Positions 1-5,246 of a DNA stretch of 5,785 nucleotides are shown in pieces. The DNA is from Candidatus Bathyarchaeota archaeon (GTDB taxonomy: Archaea > Thermoproteota > Bathyarchaeia > RBG-16-48-13 > GCA-020355125): NCBI GenBank assembly GCA_030617005.1, contig JAUWWH010000069.1:1-5785 (forward strand), in the 5' to 3' direction. The position numbers were made by a program, and so were the translations under genes. The notes beneath the pieces are model-generated. The model worked only from the letters and a program-made list of their open reading frames with translations, had not been told where the DNA came from and did not search any database. The stretch's first letter is position 1, and each line of letters opens with the position of its first letter.

Positions 1-75
1 GGCTAACGCAAATCCTAACCCTGTTTTCCCTTCTGGTTTAACCAATAAAATTCTCTTAAAAGGCATTCTCGCCAT
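1..75 (-). CDS. N-terminal fragment of a probable B12-binding radical SAM protein
   Basis: Only the first 25 codons are inside the window; the gene runs off the left edge. The reading frame starts at ATG (73-75) and reads MARMPFKRILLVKPEGK followed by TGLGFALA. A basic N-terminus followed by ILLVKPEGKTGL resembles the first beta strand and loop of the cobalamin-binding domain that precedes the radical SAM core in Fe-S oxidoreductases of the BchE/methyltransferase type. In that family the next residues are usually a proline-leucine-glycine-leucine stretch, which lies outside the window. A second in-frame ATG at 64-66 is an alternative start. No clear ribosome binding site is visible. The CxxxCxxC cluster motif cannot be checked here, so the family call rests on the N-terminal pattern alone, and the substrate is unknown. 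Confidence 0.5.
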   Translation of the reverse strand, partial: MARMPFKRILLVKPEGKTGLGFALA

Positions 76-485
76 ATCCGGTTATTGCATTCTAGATCGG
101 TGTAAACGTAGCTTTTACATACATGCTGAAGTTATACTTAAAAACTATTACATAATCTCTTCCTAAACAACTCCAGATCATTAGTAAATTAGACGCTTTG
201 AAACGTGATTATTAGAACTTACTGTAGTTTCTGAAATTGTGACTAACATAAATGCATGCACTCTTGATTGTATTCATCTTGAAGGATATTTATTATACCC
301 TCAAAAAGGGGGAAGATTATATAATTTAGTTTACTTTTAGAACCTTCCTGATAATAAACGAAACATCCGCTCTGTTCTGAAGATTGGTTGAAATAACAAA
401 GAAGAATAGTACTCTCTCACTCTTGAGCATAAAATAAAATGATGAACAATATTCGAATGTAATCCCTTTTTAAGGGTTAAATTTT
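76..485. other. Gene-free stretch with unassigned open frames
   Basis: No recognisable gene lies between the radical SAM start and the end of gcvH. On the minus strand a 57-codon stretch without a stop runs from 416 to 243 (it contains the pieces YYQEGSKSKLNYIIF and FEGIINILQDEYNQE), and a 34-codon ATG frame runs from 430 to 326. Both look somewhat protein-like, but neither matches a family I know, and they overlap in different frames, so at most one could be real. Given the broken genes elsewhere in the window this may be another worn-out gene. A short CCCTT/AAGGG hairpin at 463-475 lies just past the end of gcvH, but without a T run it is a weak terminator candidate. Confidence 0.35.
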
Positions 486-906
486 TCAGTGTTCCTTGTG
501 AAAGATTTTTTCTATGTATTCTACGTATTCCTTTGGTGTCATCAATTTTTTTCGCTCTGATTCAAAGTTTTTAGGTTTAATGAGAACAATCCATCCCTTA
601 CCATAGGGATCTTGATTGACTAATTCAGGGCTTAAAATTAGCTCGTTATTCCTCTCTACAACTTGGCCTGAGACGGGACAAAAAATTTCGGATACTGCTT
701 TTACTGATTCAGCCGTACCCATGGAATCCCCCTGCTTCACGTTAACACCTTTACTGGGAAAATCTACAAAAACAACTTCATGCAATTTTTTATTGAGCAT
801 AATCCGTAATTCCAACCATCACCAGATCATTATCCTCTATTAGAATCCATTCATGTTCTTCAGTATAATACAAATTTTCAGGAATAAAAACGTCATCTAT
901 CTCCAA
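486..906 (-). pseudogene. gcvH: Glycine cleavage system H protein, split by a one-base frameshift
   Basis: GcvH carries the lipoyl arm that shuttles the aminomethyl group between the P, T and L proteins of glycine cleavage; in organisms without the full system it can serve as a lipoate carrier. The N-terminal part (906 to 790) starts at TTG and reads MEIDDVFIPENLYYTEEHEW, then VGITDYAQ, then TAA. The C-terminal part continues in another frame (TTG-initiated open frame 815-486) with KKLHEVVFVDFP, the lipoylation motif ESVKAVS, PVSGQVVE and NQDPYGKGW. Removing the extra A at plus position 792, beside a run of six T (786-791), joins them as DYAQ-KKLHEVVF and gives 139 residues, a normal GcvH length, with the lipoyl lysine at residue 69. 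The C-terminal fragment alone lacks the first strands of the lipoyl fold. A GAGG sequence (914-917) lies seven bases before the TTG and supports this start; an in-frame TAA directly precedes it. Family identity is certain. Whether the lesion is decay, recoding or a sequencing error is open. Confidence 0.92.
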
Positions 907-930
907 TTACATTCCTCATAATATCTATAC

Positions 931-940
931 TAAAATATAA
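931..940 (-). promoter_or_regulatory. Candidate TATA box of gcvH
   Basis: On the minus strand this reads TTATATTTTA, centred about 30 bases before the TTG start of gcvH. The usual archaeal spacing of about 26 bases would put the transcript start almost at the start codon, which conflicts with use of the GAGG at 914-917, so the exact element is uncertain. Confidence 0.35.
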
Positions 941-982
941 TCTTAAGAATTATGTTCAAACAATCTACGAGATCTAATAGAG

Positions 983-1374
983 CTACTCCTCGCACTCTTT
1001 AAACTCAAGAAACACGTCCAAACCATTTGGAAGAAGTGGATTTTTTTTTGAATATAATACGAAACATCGTCCTAAACCTCACCCAAGAAGACTATAATTA
1101 TTACCTCTAAGAGACTATGGACACATATGGATCTTTTTAATGATTAGAAAAGTTCATCATTTGTAAATCCCCTGCGTGCTTGAAGGAACATACTTTTGGA
1201 TAGTCTGATTCTTAGATGACACTTAGAAAGCAAAGTATCCAGGCATACAGTAAATGTAAGCACCAAAATATCGGCAAAGTTCTGATGACAGCCTATTTCA
1301 GATTCAGCAATCACAATTCTAATACTATGATTCCGCCAATATCTCTTATCCAAGTAATGAGCTAGTATTAAATC
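983..1374 (-). pseudogene. Unidentified coding-like remnants
   Basis: Two protein-like stretches lie in this otherwise empty interval. The first (1374 to 1144, minus) is open for 76 codons but has no ATG; it begins DLILAHYLDKRYWRN, then IRIVIAESEIGCHQNFADIL, and ends FTNDELF before TAA. A TTG at 1353 could start a 69-residue product. The second (1078 to 983) is in another frame, has no start codon, and reads GLGRCFVLYSKKNPLL then PNGLDVFLEFKECEE before TAG. The residue composition, and the way each stretch runs on without stops, suggest pieces of one or two former genes. The E..E.G....ADIL pattern loosely recalls nuclease-like folds, but I do not assign a family. A run of nine T lies at 1041-1049. 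Between the pieces all frames are broken by stops. Confidence 0.3.
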
Positions 1375-1384
1375 TCAAATATTT

Positions 1385-1390
1385 AAAAAA
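1385..1390 (-). terminator. Oligo-T terminator candidate after the DUF457 gene
   Basis: On the minus strand six T residues occur seven bases after the stop codon of the DUF457 gene (stop 1397-1399), inside CTCTTTTTTAAATA. Archaeal transcription commonly ends at such T runs without a hairpin. Confidence 0.4.
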
Positions 1391-1396
1391 GAGTCA

Positions 1397-1912
1397 TTAT
1401 TTTGATCTATTCATAGGATTTCTTTTAATTAGAACCAGCTGGATAGCATATACAAATACCCCTCCAATAAAACTCCAAATGCAAAACATATAAACACCTA
1501 TAACTGATGACACATTCCTATTCAAGAAGGGATTAACCTCTAATGGATAGAATGGTCTAATATCCATGTATATCCGGGAATCTAGAAGTATATGAATGTA
1601 GATTCCAGATAAAGCGGCTAGAAATATACTCCTCAATGATGCTTTCTGTTCAATCTTGAAAAAACTTAGTAGTGGAGAAAACTTGATTCTGATTTTTTTC
1701 ATGATCCAAGTAAGAATGAAGACAACCAGTGTTCCTCCTAGGAACGTGTGGAGGAATTGGTGATGTGTAACGTCCAGATTAAATAAAATTATGAACATCG
1801 GTTCAATATCAACTATTACACTAGCTATTATCAATGTAGGAAGATCTACATATCTTAAGATGATGAGCCCCAATAATATTGCGGGACCAAGGTGAAAAGG
1901 TGACAAAGGCAT
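1397..1912 (-). CDS. DUF457/YdjM-type membrane-bound putative metal-dependent hydrolase
   Basis: This intact 171-residue protein starts at ATG with MPLSPFHLGPAILLGL. The motifs run in the family order: HLGP at 7-10, VDIEP at 34-38, the histidine cluster THHQFLHTFLGG at 49-60, YIHILLDS at 105-112 and MDIRPFYPLEVNPF at 116-129. His7, Asp35, His51, His55, His107 and Asp111 are the likely metal or catalytic residues by analogy with PF04307 proteins (inner-membrane putative hydrolases). Hydrophobic segments at roughly 11-33, 38-47, 56-71, 96-111 and 137-163 indicate several membrane helices, and the C-terminus is basic (KRNPMNRSK). The length is normal for archaeal members. The substrate is unknown; phospholipid or other membrane lipid hydrolysis is only a guess. 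The gene stands alone, with its own TATA-like box upstream and a T run downstream. Confidence 0.85.
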   Translation of the reverse strand: MPLSPFHLGPAILLGLIILRYVDLPTLIIASVIVDIEPMFIILFNLDVTHHQFLHTFLGGTLVVFILTWIMKKIRIKFSPLLSFFKIEQKASLRSIFLAALSGIYIHILLDSRIYMDIRPFYPLEVNPFLNRNVSSVIGVYMFCIWSFIGGVFVYAIQLVLIKRNPMNRSK

Positions 1913-1946
1913 AAAACATCAACAATAAAATAAAACAATCATTCAC

Positions 1947-1954
1947 TATTTATA
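1947..1954 (-). promoter_or_regulatory. Candidate TATA box of the DUF457 gene
   Basis: The minus strand reads GAATATAAATAGTG here, a good archaeal TATA match centred about 38 bases before the ATG at 1912. Transcription about 26 bases downstream would give a leader of roughly a dozen bases. No strong ribosome binding site is seen in it. Confidence 0.45.
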
Positions 1955-1983
1955 TTCAAAGACAGATAATGTCTCAATCTAAC

Positions 1984-2160
1984 CTACATAAAAGGTCCTT
2001 TTCGATTTAACTTTGATCTACTACTTACTGGTTCTACCTCTTTCCCATACATCTTTTTATTTCCTCGAAAAACGGTGAACGGTGCATCCTTCTCTACACT
2101 CACTTCTAGTGAACTTTCATATTGTCATACTTCGATCCATTCATTTAATGATTGATCCAT
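1984..2160 (-). pseudogene. Small protein frame of 58 codons interrupted by TGA
   Basis: The frame starts at ATG (2158-2160) with MDQSLNEWIEV, meets TGA at codon 12 (2125-2127), and continues in the same frame with QYESSLEVSVEKDAPFTVF, RGNKKMYGKEVEPV and SSRSKLNRKGPFM before TAG. The part after the TGA is charged, has alternating hydrophobic residues like a small beta-rich domain, and ends naturally. TGA could come from TGG (Trp) or CGA (Arg) by one transition. A CTATATTAT sequence about 20 bases before the ATG could be a TATA box for a leaderless transcript. I do not recognise a family. It lies 71 bases before the DUF457 gene on the same strand. The 45 codons after the TGA are fewer than most gene finders call, so it would usually be missed. 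It could also be a chance open stretch. Confidence 0.45.
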
Positions 2161-2328
2161 ATAACATCAAAATAATATAGATGGGATTTAGATTTTTCAT
2201 AAAGTTACTTAAAAAAACTCTTGATTTAGAGTGGAGTATACATTAACCATACCAAAGGAGCTATGTTCATTCTGAGACTTACAAGATATCACTAAAAATG
2301 GATAAATTAAATATTCTTTGTATAGTCG

Positions 2329-2907
2329 TTAGGCTTTAACAACGGATCTTGCTATGAGGCGGGCTACCCTTAAGGGTTCTGGGATGGAACCATGCCATGT
2401 GTATTTGTTGATGATTCTCTTTGCCTTTTCAAAATTCATTCCTATGAATCTGATGTAAATTGTGTACCCTGTGTCGAGTTTAATTGGGATTCTCGCCTTA
2501 TTTTTATGATATATTTCAACTCGTGTCTCCCAGTCCTCAGGAAAGAGTTCTATGAAGTATTTTTCAAGACCTTCTGAAACATCATAAGTCACACAGATGA
2601 GGGGTAATGATGCCTCTTCAGCCACCCGATTTAAATCAATAACATTGTACCAGCTTATGACGCATCCATTTAACATCAAGAGGTTTATGTCATCTCTATC
2701 AAGCTCATTATACATCATTATTATCTTTTCAGTAGCATCCATTCCTCCCACAGTAACCCTAGCGACGACAAGATCATCAATACCCATATCAGCTTTCATA
2801 ACTACCCCTGCTAAAATTGACTTTTCACTCACACCCTTAACGAAACTTTCTGCGATTCCCAGGGTTCTAAAACACTTCTCATGAAGAGCCAGATTCAAAC
2901 TCACCAA
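2329..2907 (-). CDS. DUF99 family protein (endonuclease V-like fold)
   Basis: This is an intact 192-residue frame that matches the archaeal DUF99 family (PF01949) along its length: LHEKCFRTLGIAESF at 8-22, ILAGVV at 31-36, VARVTVGGMDATEKII at 48-63, RDDINLLMLNGCVISWYNVI at 71-90, a PLICVTYD strand near 104-111, LDTGYTIYIRFIG in the last third and the signature IPEPLRVARLIARSVVK at the end. DUF99 proteins have an endonuclease V-like fold, but their substrate is not established. Family members I recall have Asp where this protein has Asn80 (LMLNG), a position equivalent to an active-site acid in endonuclease V; see findings. The start is TTG at 2907 or GTG at 2904. A TTTTTAATTTAT element at 2915-2926 lies so close upstream that transcription may begin within the first codons, which would favour a slightly later start (TTG 2898). 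No operon partner is visible. Confidence 0.93.
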   Translation of the reverse strand: MVSLNLALHEKCFRTLGIAESFVKGVSEKSILAGVVMKADMGIDDLVVARVTVGGMDATEKIIMMYNELDRDDINLLMLNGCVISWYNVIDLNRVAEEASLPLICVTYDVSEGLEKYFIELFPEDWETRVEIYHKNKARIPIKLDTGYTIYIRFIGMNFEKAKRIINKYTWHGSIPEPLRVARLIARSVVKA

Positions 2908-2957
2908 CTTATTGATAAATTAAAAACCTAAGTTTTTTTCGGAAAAATTTTCACATA

Positions 2958-3181
2958 ATGAATATTTTGGTTGTATTAATAATTCATATTTTGAATATTA
3001 TCGGGTTGATTACTGTAGAGAGACTTACAGTATACGTTTCTTTAGTCATTATTCTACTTAATCTTCTATCTTTTTTGTTGTCGCAATTTTCAAACATAGA
3101 GAATTATTTTTGGGAATGCTGTCTCTGTTGTTGATATTTTCGATATTGATAGTTTTAGAATGTCTAATAATTCTAAATTAA
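2958..3181 (+). pseudogene. Small three-helix membrane protein with a one-base frameshift
   Basis: The frame opens at ATG with MNILVVLIIHILNIIGLITV, then ERLTVYVSLVIILLNLLSF. As it stands it continues into a short tail ending WECCLCC and TGA at 3134 (58 residues). Adding one T to the T6 run at 3071-3076 moves reading to FFVVAIFKHRELFLGMLSLL followed by LIFSILIVLECLIILN and TAA at 3179-3181. The joined product has 74 residues and three evenly spaced hydrophobic helices with a basic KHRE loop, a far more natural membrane protein than the unshifted version. The total of 224 bases is exactly one short of 75 codons. I know no function for such proteins. It diverges from the DUF99 gene across about 50 bases. 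A lost T in a homopolymer is also the typical consensus error of some sequencing methods. Confidence 0.45.
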
Positions 3182-3186
3182 TGATA

Positions 3187-3206
3187 AATGCGCATGTGTG
3201 TGCATT
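3187..3206 (+). repeat. Hairpin just after the small membrane protein
   Basis: AATGCGCA and TGTGCATT can pair over eight positions, one of them G-U, around a TGTG loop. It begins six bases after the reconstructed TAA at 3179-3181. No T run follows, so it may stabilise a 3' end rather than terminate transcription, or it may be chance. Confidence 0.3.
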
Positions 3207-3267
3207 ATAGTTTAAACCTAAACCATTTCTATTTTGCGGTCTACAAAATATGTAATTTTTTACAGAA

Positions 3268-3305
3268 CCGGTTACAGATATTCGTGAGGGTTTCTCTATA
3301 ACCGG
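3268..3305. repeat. Seven-base inverted repeat CCGGTTA / TAACCGG
   Basis: CCGGTTA at 3268-3274 is matched exactly by TAACCGG at 3299-3305 with a 24-base spacer. These GC-rich arms stand out in AT-rich sequence. They lie inside piece A of the remnant above. No role can be assigned. Confidence 0.3.
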
Positions 3306-3560
3306 AAAGCTTTATGTTTCTACCGTAAAAAAATTAATTGGGGAAATCCAAAAAAGATTAACTTCGCTTTTTTCTGGAAATCATATCACGTTATAAAGGA
3401 AGAACCTTTTAGTGTTGGTAGTGAAGAGACTCGAGATTTTCCATTCATAATCGAAAAAGCTGAAAAACTATGGAAAGTACAAATCCTTGTAACATCAGTA
3501 GGTGGCTAGTAAATTTCTACCTTAAAATGTTCAAGGATTTACATTGTGGGCGACATCTGG

Positions 3561-3591
3561 TTTGTGGGACAGTCAAGGCGTCCCATACAAA
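3561..3591. repeat. Ten-pair hairpin with a two-base bulge
   Basis: TTTGTGGGAC (3561-3570) pairs with GTCCC and ACAAA (3580-3584 and 3587-3591), leaving AT bulged and a nine-base loop. It lies within piece C of the remnant. It is probably incidental to the former coding sequence. Confidence 0.3.
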
Positions 3592-3651
3592 TTTGAGTTC
3601 AACCATTGTGGTGACGTGAAGTTCCTCTTTGTTGCAACTTTAGGATGCTAA

Positions 3652-3778
3652 ATCAACATAAAAATTATTGATTGGAACTCAATTGTAGGATTGTGAGACA
3701 TAACCATAGAATGCTTGATAAAGCATAGCGAATTAAAGGGTTAGAGAAAAAAGGTGATGGATTCTATTTCTCGTTATT
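3652..3778. other. Short interval with no recognised gene
   Basis: Nothing identifiable is present in either direction. Plus positions 3747-3752 are six A residues, giving the minus strand six T about 27 bases after the ancestral nadA stop codon, a weak candidate for the nadA terminator. Confidence 0.3.
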
Positions 3779-3847
3779 TTACAGTTCTAACATTTTATCT
3801 AAGGCTTTTTTAGCTTTAAGACGTATGTTTGAAGGTACTTTAATTAC
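3779..3847 (-). pseudogene. nadA: Lost C-terminal tail of NadA, in frame after a premature TAA
   Basis: Directly after the TAA at 3848-3850 the nadA frame stays open and reads VIKVPSNIRLKAKKALDKML then EL before a second TAA at 3779-3781. This is the typical NadA ending (V.VP..IR.KAKKAL.RMLEL). It keeps its conservation pattern, so the TAA interrupts what was a 304-residue protein at codon 282. The lesion is a single base change; related proteins often have an aromatic or charged residue at this place. Confidence 0.85.
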
Positions 3848-4693
3848 TTATTTCAAATCTTCTAAGGACCACAGAATCTTTTCCAGAGTTGTTTTTTTCA
3901 TGTTGGGGCAGATTGCTGATTCCGATGCTGGATAGAACTTTTTTGTTAAATTCTCTTTTCGCAATCTATGAAGGATACCAACTTCAGTACCGACAATTAT
4001 TTCTCTAGTGTTAGATTCCTTTGCATATCTGATCATTCCACCTGTTGATACCACTTCATCAGCTAAGGCAATAACTGGTGGTGTACATTCAGGGTGAACC
4101 ATGACCTTTGCTTTTGGATGTAACTTTTTTTGTTTGAGAATGTGTTCCGGTAATATCTTAATATGTGTGGGGCAGAAACCAATCCATGGAATAATCTTCT
4201 TTTCCGTTTTTGTGGAGACATAATGAGCCAAATATTGATCTGGAACGAAGATAATCTCAGATTTTTTTATAGACTCTACAACTTTAACAGCGTTGGAAGA
4301 AGTACAGCAAATATTGCTTTCCGCCTTGATCTCTGCAGTTGTATTAACATAGCAGACAACTGTTGCTTTTGGATGTTTATTCTTCAAAGTGCGAAGTCGT
4401 TCCGCTGAGATCATATTTGCCATAGGGCATCCAGCTGTAATCTCAGGCATCAACACCATTTTGTCTGGGCAAAGTATTGAAGCCGTCTCAGCCATAAATT
4501 GTACTCCACAGAAAACAATTATATCTGCATCACTTTTTGCAGCTTTCTGACTCAATCCTAAGGAATCACCAACATAATCCGCAAGATTCTGTACTTCACC
4601 TACTTGATAGTTATGTGCTAGAATGATTGCATTATTTCGCTTCTTAAGTCTGTTAATTTGATCTATTAATGAAAAATTTAGACTTTTCTGCAA
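3848..4693 (-). CDS. nadA: Quinolinate synthase NadA, lacking its last 23 residues
   Basis: NadA condenses iminoaspartate with dihydroxyacetone phosphate to quinolinate in de novo NAD synthesis, using a [4Fe-4S] cluster. All expected sites are present in this 281-residue frame: AHNYQ at 26-30, GDSLGLS at 42-48, the three cluster cysteines Cys89 (AGCPMANM), Cys174 (GFCPTH) and Cys262 (AICPNMKK), YVNTTAE at 115-121, TSSNA at 131-135, HPECTPPV at 200-207 and STGGM at 216-220. Archaeal NadA proteins are about 300 residues; here an in-frame TAA ends it at SLEDLK, and the usual last helix follows untranslated (3779-3847). Catalytic residues are all upstream of the stop, so the truncated protein could still work. 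The TTG start has a good TAGGGG ribosome binding site six bases before it and a TATA-like box further up. No nadB, nadC or aspartate dehydrogenase gene is nearby. Confidence 0.96.
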   Translation of the reverse strand: MQKSLNFSLIDQINRLKKRNNAIILAHNYQVGEVQNLADYVGDSLGLSQKAAKSDADIIVFCGVQFMAETASILCPDKMVLMPEITAGCPMANMISAERLRTLKNKHPKATVVCYVNTTAEIKAESNICCTSSNAVKVVESIKKSEIIFVPDQYLAHYVSTKTEKKIIPWIGFCPTHIKILPEHILKQKKLHPKAKVMVHPECTPPVIALADEVVSTGGMIRYAKESNTREIIVGTEVGILHRLRKENLTKKFYPASESAICPNMKKTTLEKILWSLEDLK

Positions 4694-4699
4694 AATAAT

Positions 4700-4705
4700 C
4701 CCCTA
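4700..4705 (-). promoter_or_regulatory. Ribosome binding site of nadA
   Basis: TAGGGG on the minus strand, six bases before the TTG at 4691-4693. It is the clearest ribosome binding site in the window and fixes the non-ATG start. Confidence 0.6.
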
Positions 4706-4724
4706 CCTTTATGTTAAAAACTTG

Positions 4725-4838
4725 CTATACTCGTCTTATATAAATCAACTTTTTTTTTCGATAATCGTTTAAAGAAACCACTTCATCTTTATCTGAAAAC
4801 AATGTGAAGTTAGGTGCAGTTTTATCTATATCACTCAA
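4725..4838 (-). pseudogene. Peroxiredoxin (Bcp/AhpC-TSA type), N-terminal remnant only
   Basis: Peroxiredoxins reduce peroxides through a reactive cysteine. The remnant starts at TTG with MSDIDKT and continues APNFTLFSDKDEVVSLNDY, RKKKLIY. That matches the family start (APDFTL..QDGKEVSLSDF.GKKVVLYFYP) up to the first strand after the KKK. After Tyr33 the similarity stops (IRRV, then TAG at 4725-4727), so the peroxidatic cysteine expected about ten residues later and the rest of the domain (over 100 residues) are absent. The break lies about 35 bases before the nadA start on the same strand, as if a deletion had removed the body of the gene. A TATA-like box remains upstream. A run of nine A encodes the lysines and is in the correct frame. 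Confidence 0.7.
4736..4744 (-). promoter_or_regulatory. TATA box of nadA, inside the peroxiredoxin remnant
   Basis: The minus strand reads GATTTATATAAGACG, a strong TATA match centred about 47 bases before the nadA start. A transcript beginning about 26 bases downstream would carry a leader of about 20 bases that includes the TAGGGG site. The box coincides with codons LIYI of the truncated peroxiredoxin. Confidence 0.55.
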
Positions 4839-4868
4839 GATTACTCATAAAATAAGCCCTGTCAAGAT

Positions 4869-4878
4869 TAAATATAAA
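4869..4878 (-). promoter_or_regulatory. Candidate TATA box of the former peroxiredoxin gene
   Basis: The minus strand reads AGTTTATATTTAATC, centred about 36 bases before the TTG at 4838. If active it would give a transcript reading through the remnant into nadA, a second promoter for nadA. Confidence 0.4.
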
Positions 4879-4926
4879 CTTTTTAACGTTTTAAGGGTCA
4901 AAATCATAGAAATTTCATAGAAAGCA

Positions 4927-5246
4927 TTAACAATATTTTAAAGGAGACATGAACCCACCCGCTGTTCTTTGTAGCAAAGAAATCATTGATTTACATATCT
5001 TAATCTGCACATTAGTCCCTGAAATGAATCCGATAATGTCATCGTTTTAGAAAGAATCTTCTTGAATATACTTTTCTTGTCATTATCGAATAGGAATATT
5101 TTAATGAACGGTTCATTAAAAGCCTATACTCCAACGATTTTTCTATTCATAAAAATTGAAGTTGCATTACCAGAACGGTTGAATATGGCGTCGTAGTCCT
5201 TTGGATTAAGGTAAGGTCTACGGACTTTAGTTTGAGGAAAACCCAT
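4927..5246 (-). pseudogene. C-terminal remnant of a winged-helix DNA-binding protein (PF06224-like)
   Basis: From ATG (5244-5246) the frame reads MGFPQTKVRRP, YLNPKDYDAIFNRSGNATS, IFMNRKIVGV, then TAG (5124-5126) where the family has Trp (VVGVW), then AFNEPFIKIFLFDNDKK and SIFKKILSKTMTLS. Near 5030 reading must shift by one missing base to give FISGTNVQIKICKSM, ISLLQRTAGGFMSPLKYC and TAA (4927-4929). The 320 bases are one short of 107 codons. The RSGNATS...GR.VGVW and C-terminal RTAGGF.SPL patterns fit my memory of winged-helix (HTH_42, YcaQ-related) proteins, which are around 350 to 400 residues. The N-terminal two thirds, including the helix-turn-helix units, are missing, and the sequence ends abruptly at the divergent gene at 5275. 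Related bacterial proteins repair DNA cross-links. With three independent lesions it is surely non-functional if the sequence is right. Confidence 0.7.

Larger units (their letters stand above)
3256..3651 (+). pseudogene. Unidentified protein remnant in three successive reading frames
   Basis: Three protein-like pieces follow one another on the plus strand. Piece A (3256-3396) reads TEPVTDIREGFSITGKLYVS then TVKKLIGEIQKRL. Piece B is open from 3288 to 3509 and most protein-like after about 3390, with HVIKEEPFSVGSEETRDF, FIIEKAEKLWKVQ and ILVTSVGG before TAG. Piece C (3526-3651) reads GFTLWATSGLWDSQGVPYKF then EFNHCGDVKFLFVATLG before TAA. None has a plausible ATG start, yet each keeps a regular beta-strand-like pattern. 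Together they would form about 130 residues if two frameshifts were repaired. The VPYKFEF pattern recalls Ig-like or PKD-like domains of archaeal surface proteins, which is a guess. The upstream neighbour is a membrane protein remnant, so both may be pieces of one former envelope locus. Confidence 0.35.

Noticed and set aside
437..445. Box C-like ATGATGA that could begin a C/D box guide RNA.
   Set aside because: No box D (CTGA) or internal boxes occur at the right distance.
616..843. Plus-strand open frame of 75 codons.
   Set aside because: It is the antisense shadow of gcvH, whose family identity is clear.
2290..2331. The DUF99 frame stays open for 38 codons after its TAA, as if read through.
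   Set aside because: DUF99 proteins end at about this point, and the extension shows no family pattern. Unlike the nadA tail it looks like chance.
2392..2884. Two plus-strand open frames (2392-2577 and 2597-2884).
   Set aside because: They are shadows of the intact DUF99 gene and have no protein-like pattern or initiation signals.
3190..3760. Transposase or insertion sequence remnant.
   Set aside because: The inverted repeats here are short and internal, there are no target duplications, and the translated pieces show no DDE or other transposase motif.
4163..4408. Plus-strand open frame of 81 codons.
   Set aside because: It lies entirely antisense to nadA.
1984..5126. Reassigned stop codons (TGA as Trp, TAG as pyrrolysine) as the cause of the internal stops.
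   Set aside because: All three stop codons occur inside genes, TAA also ends intact genes, and frameshifts and truncations accompany the stops. Decay or error explains the whole set better.
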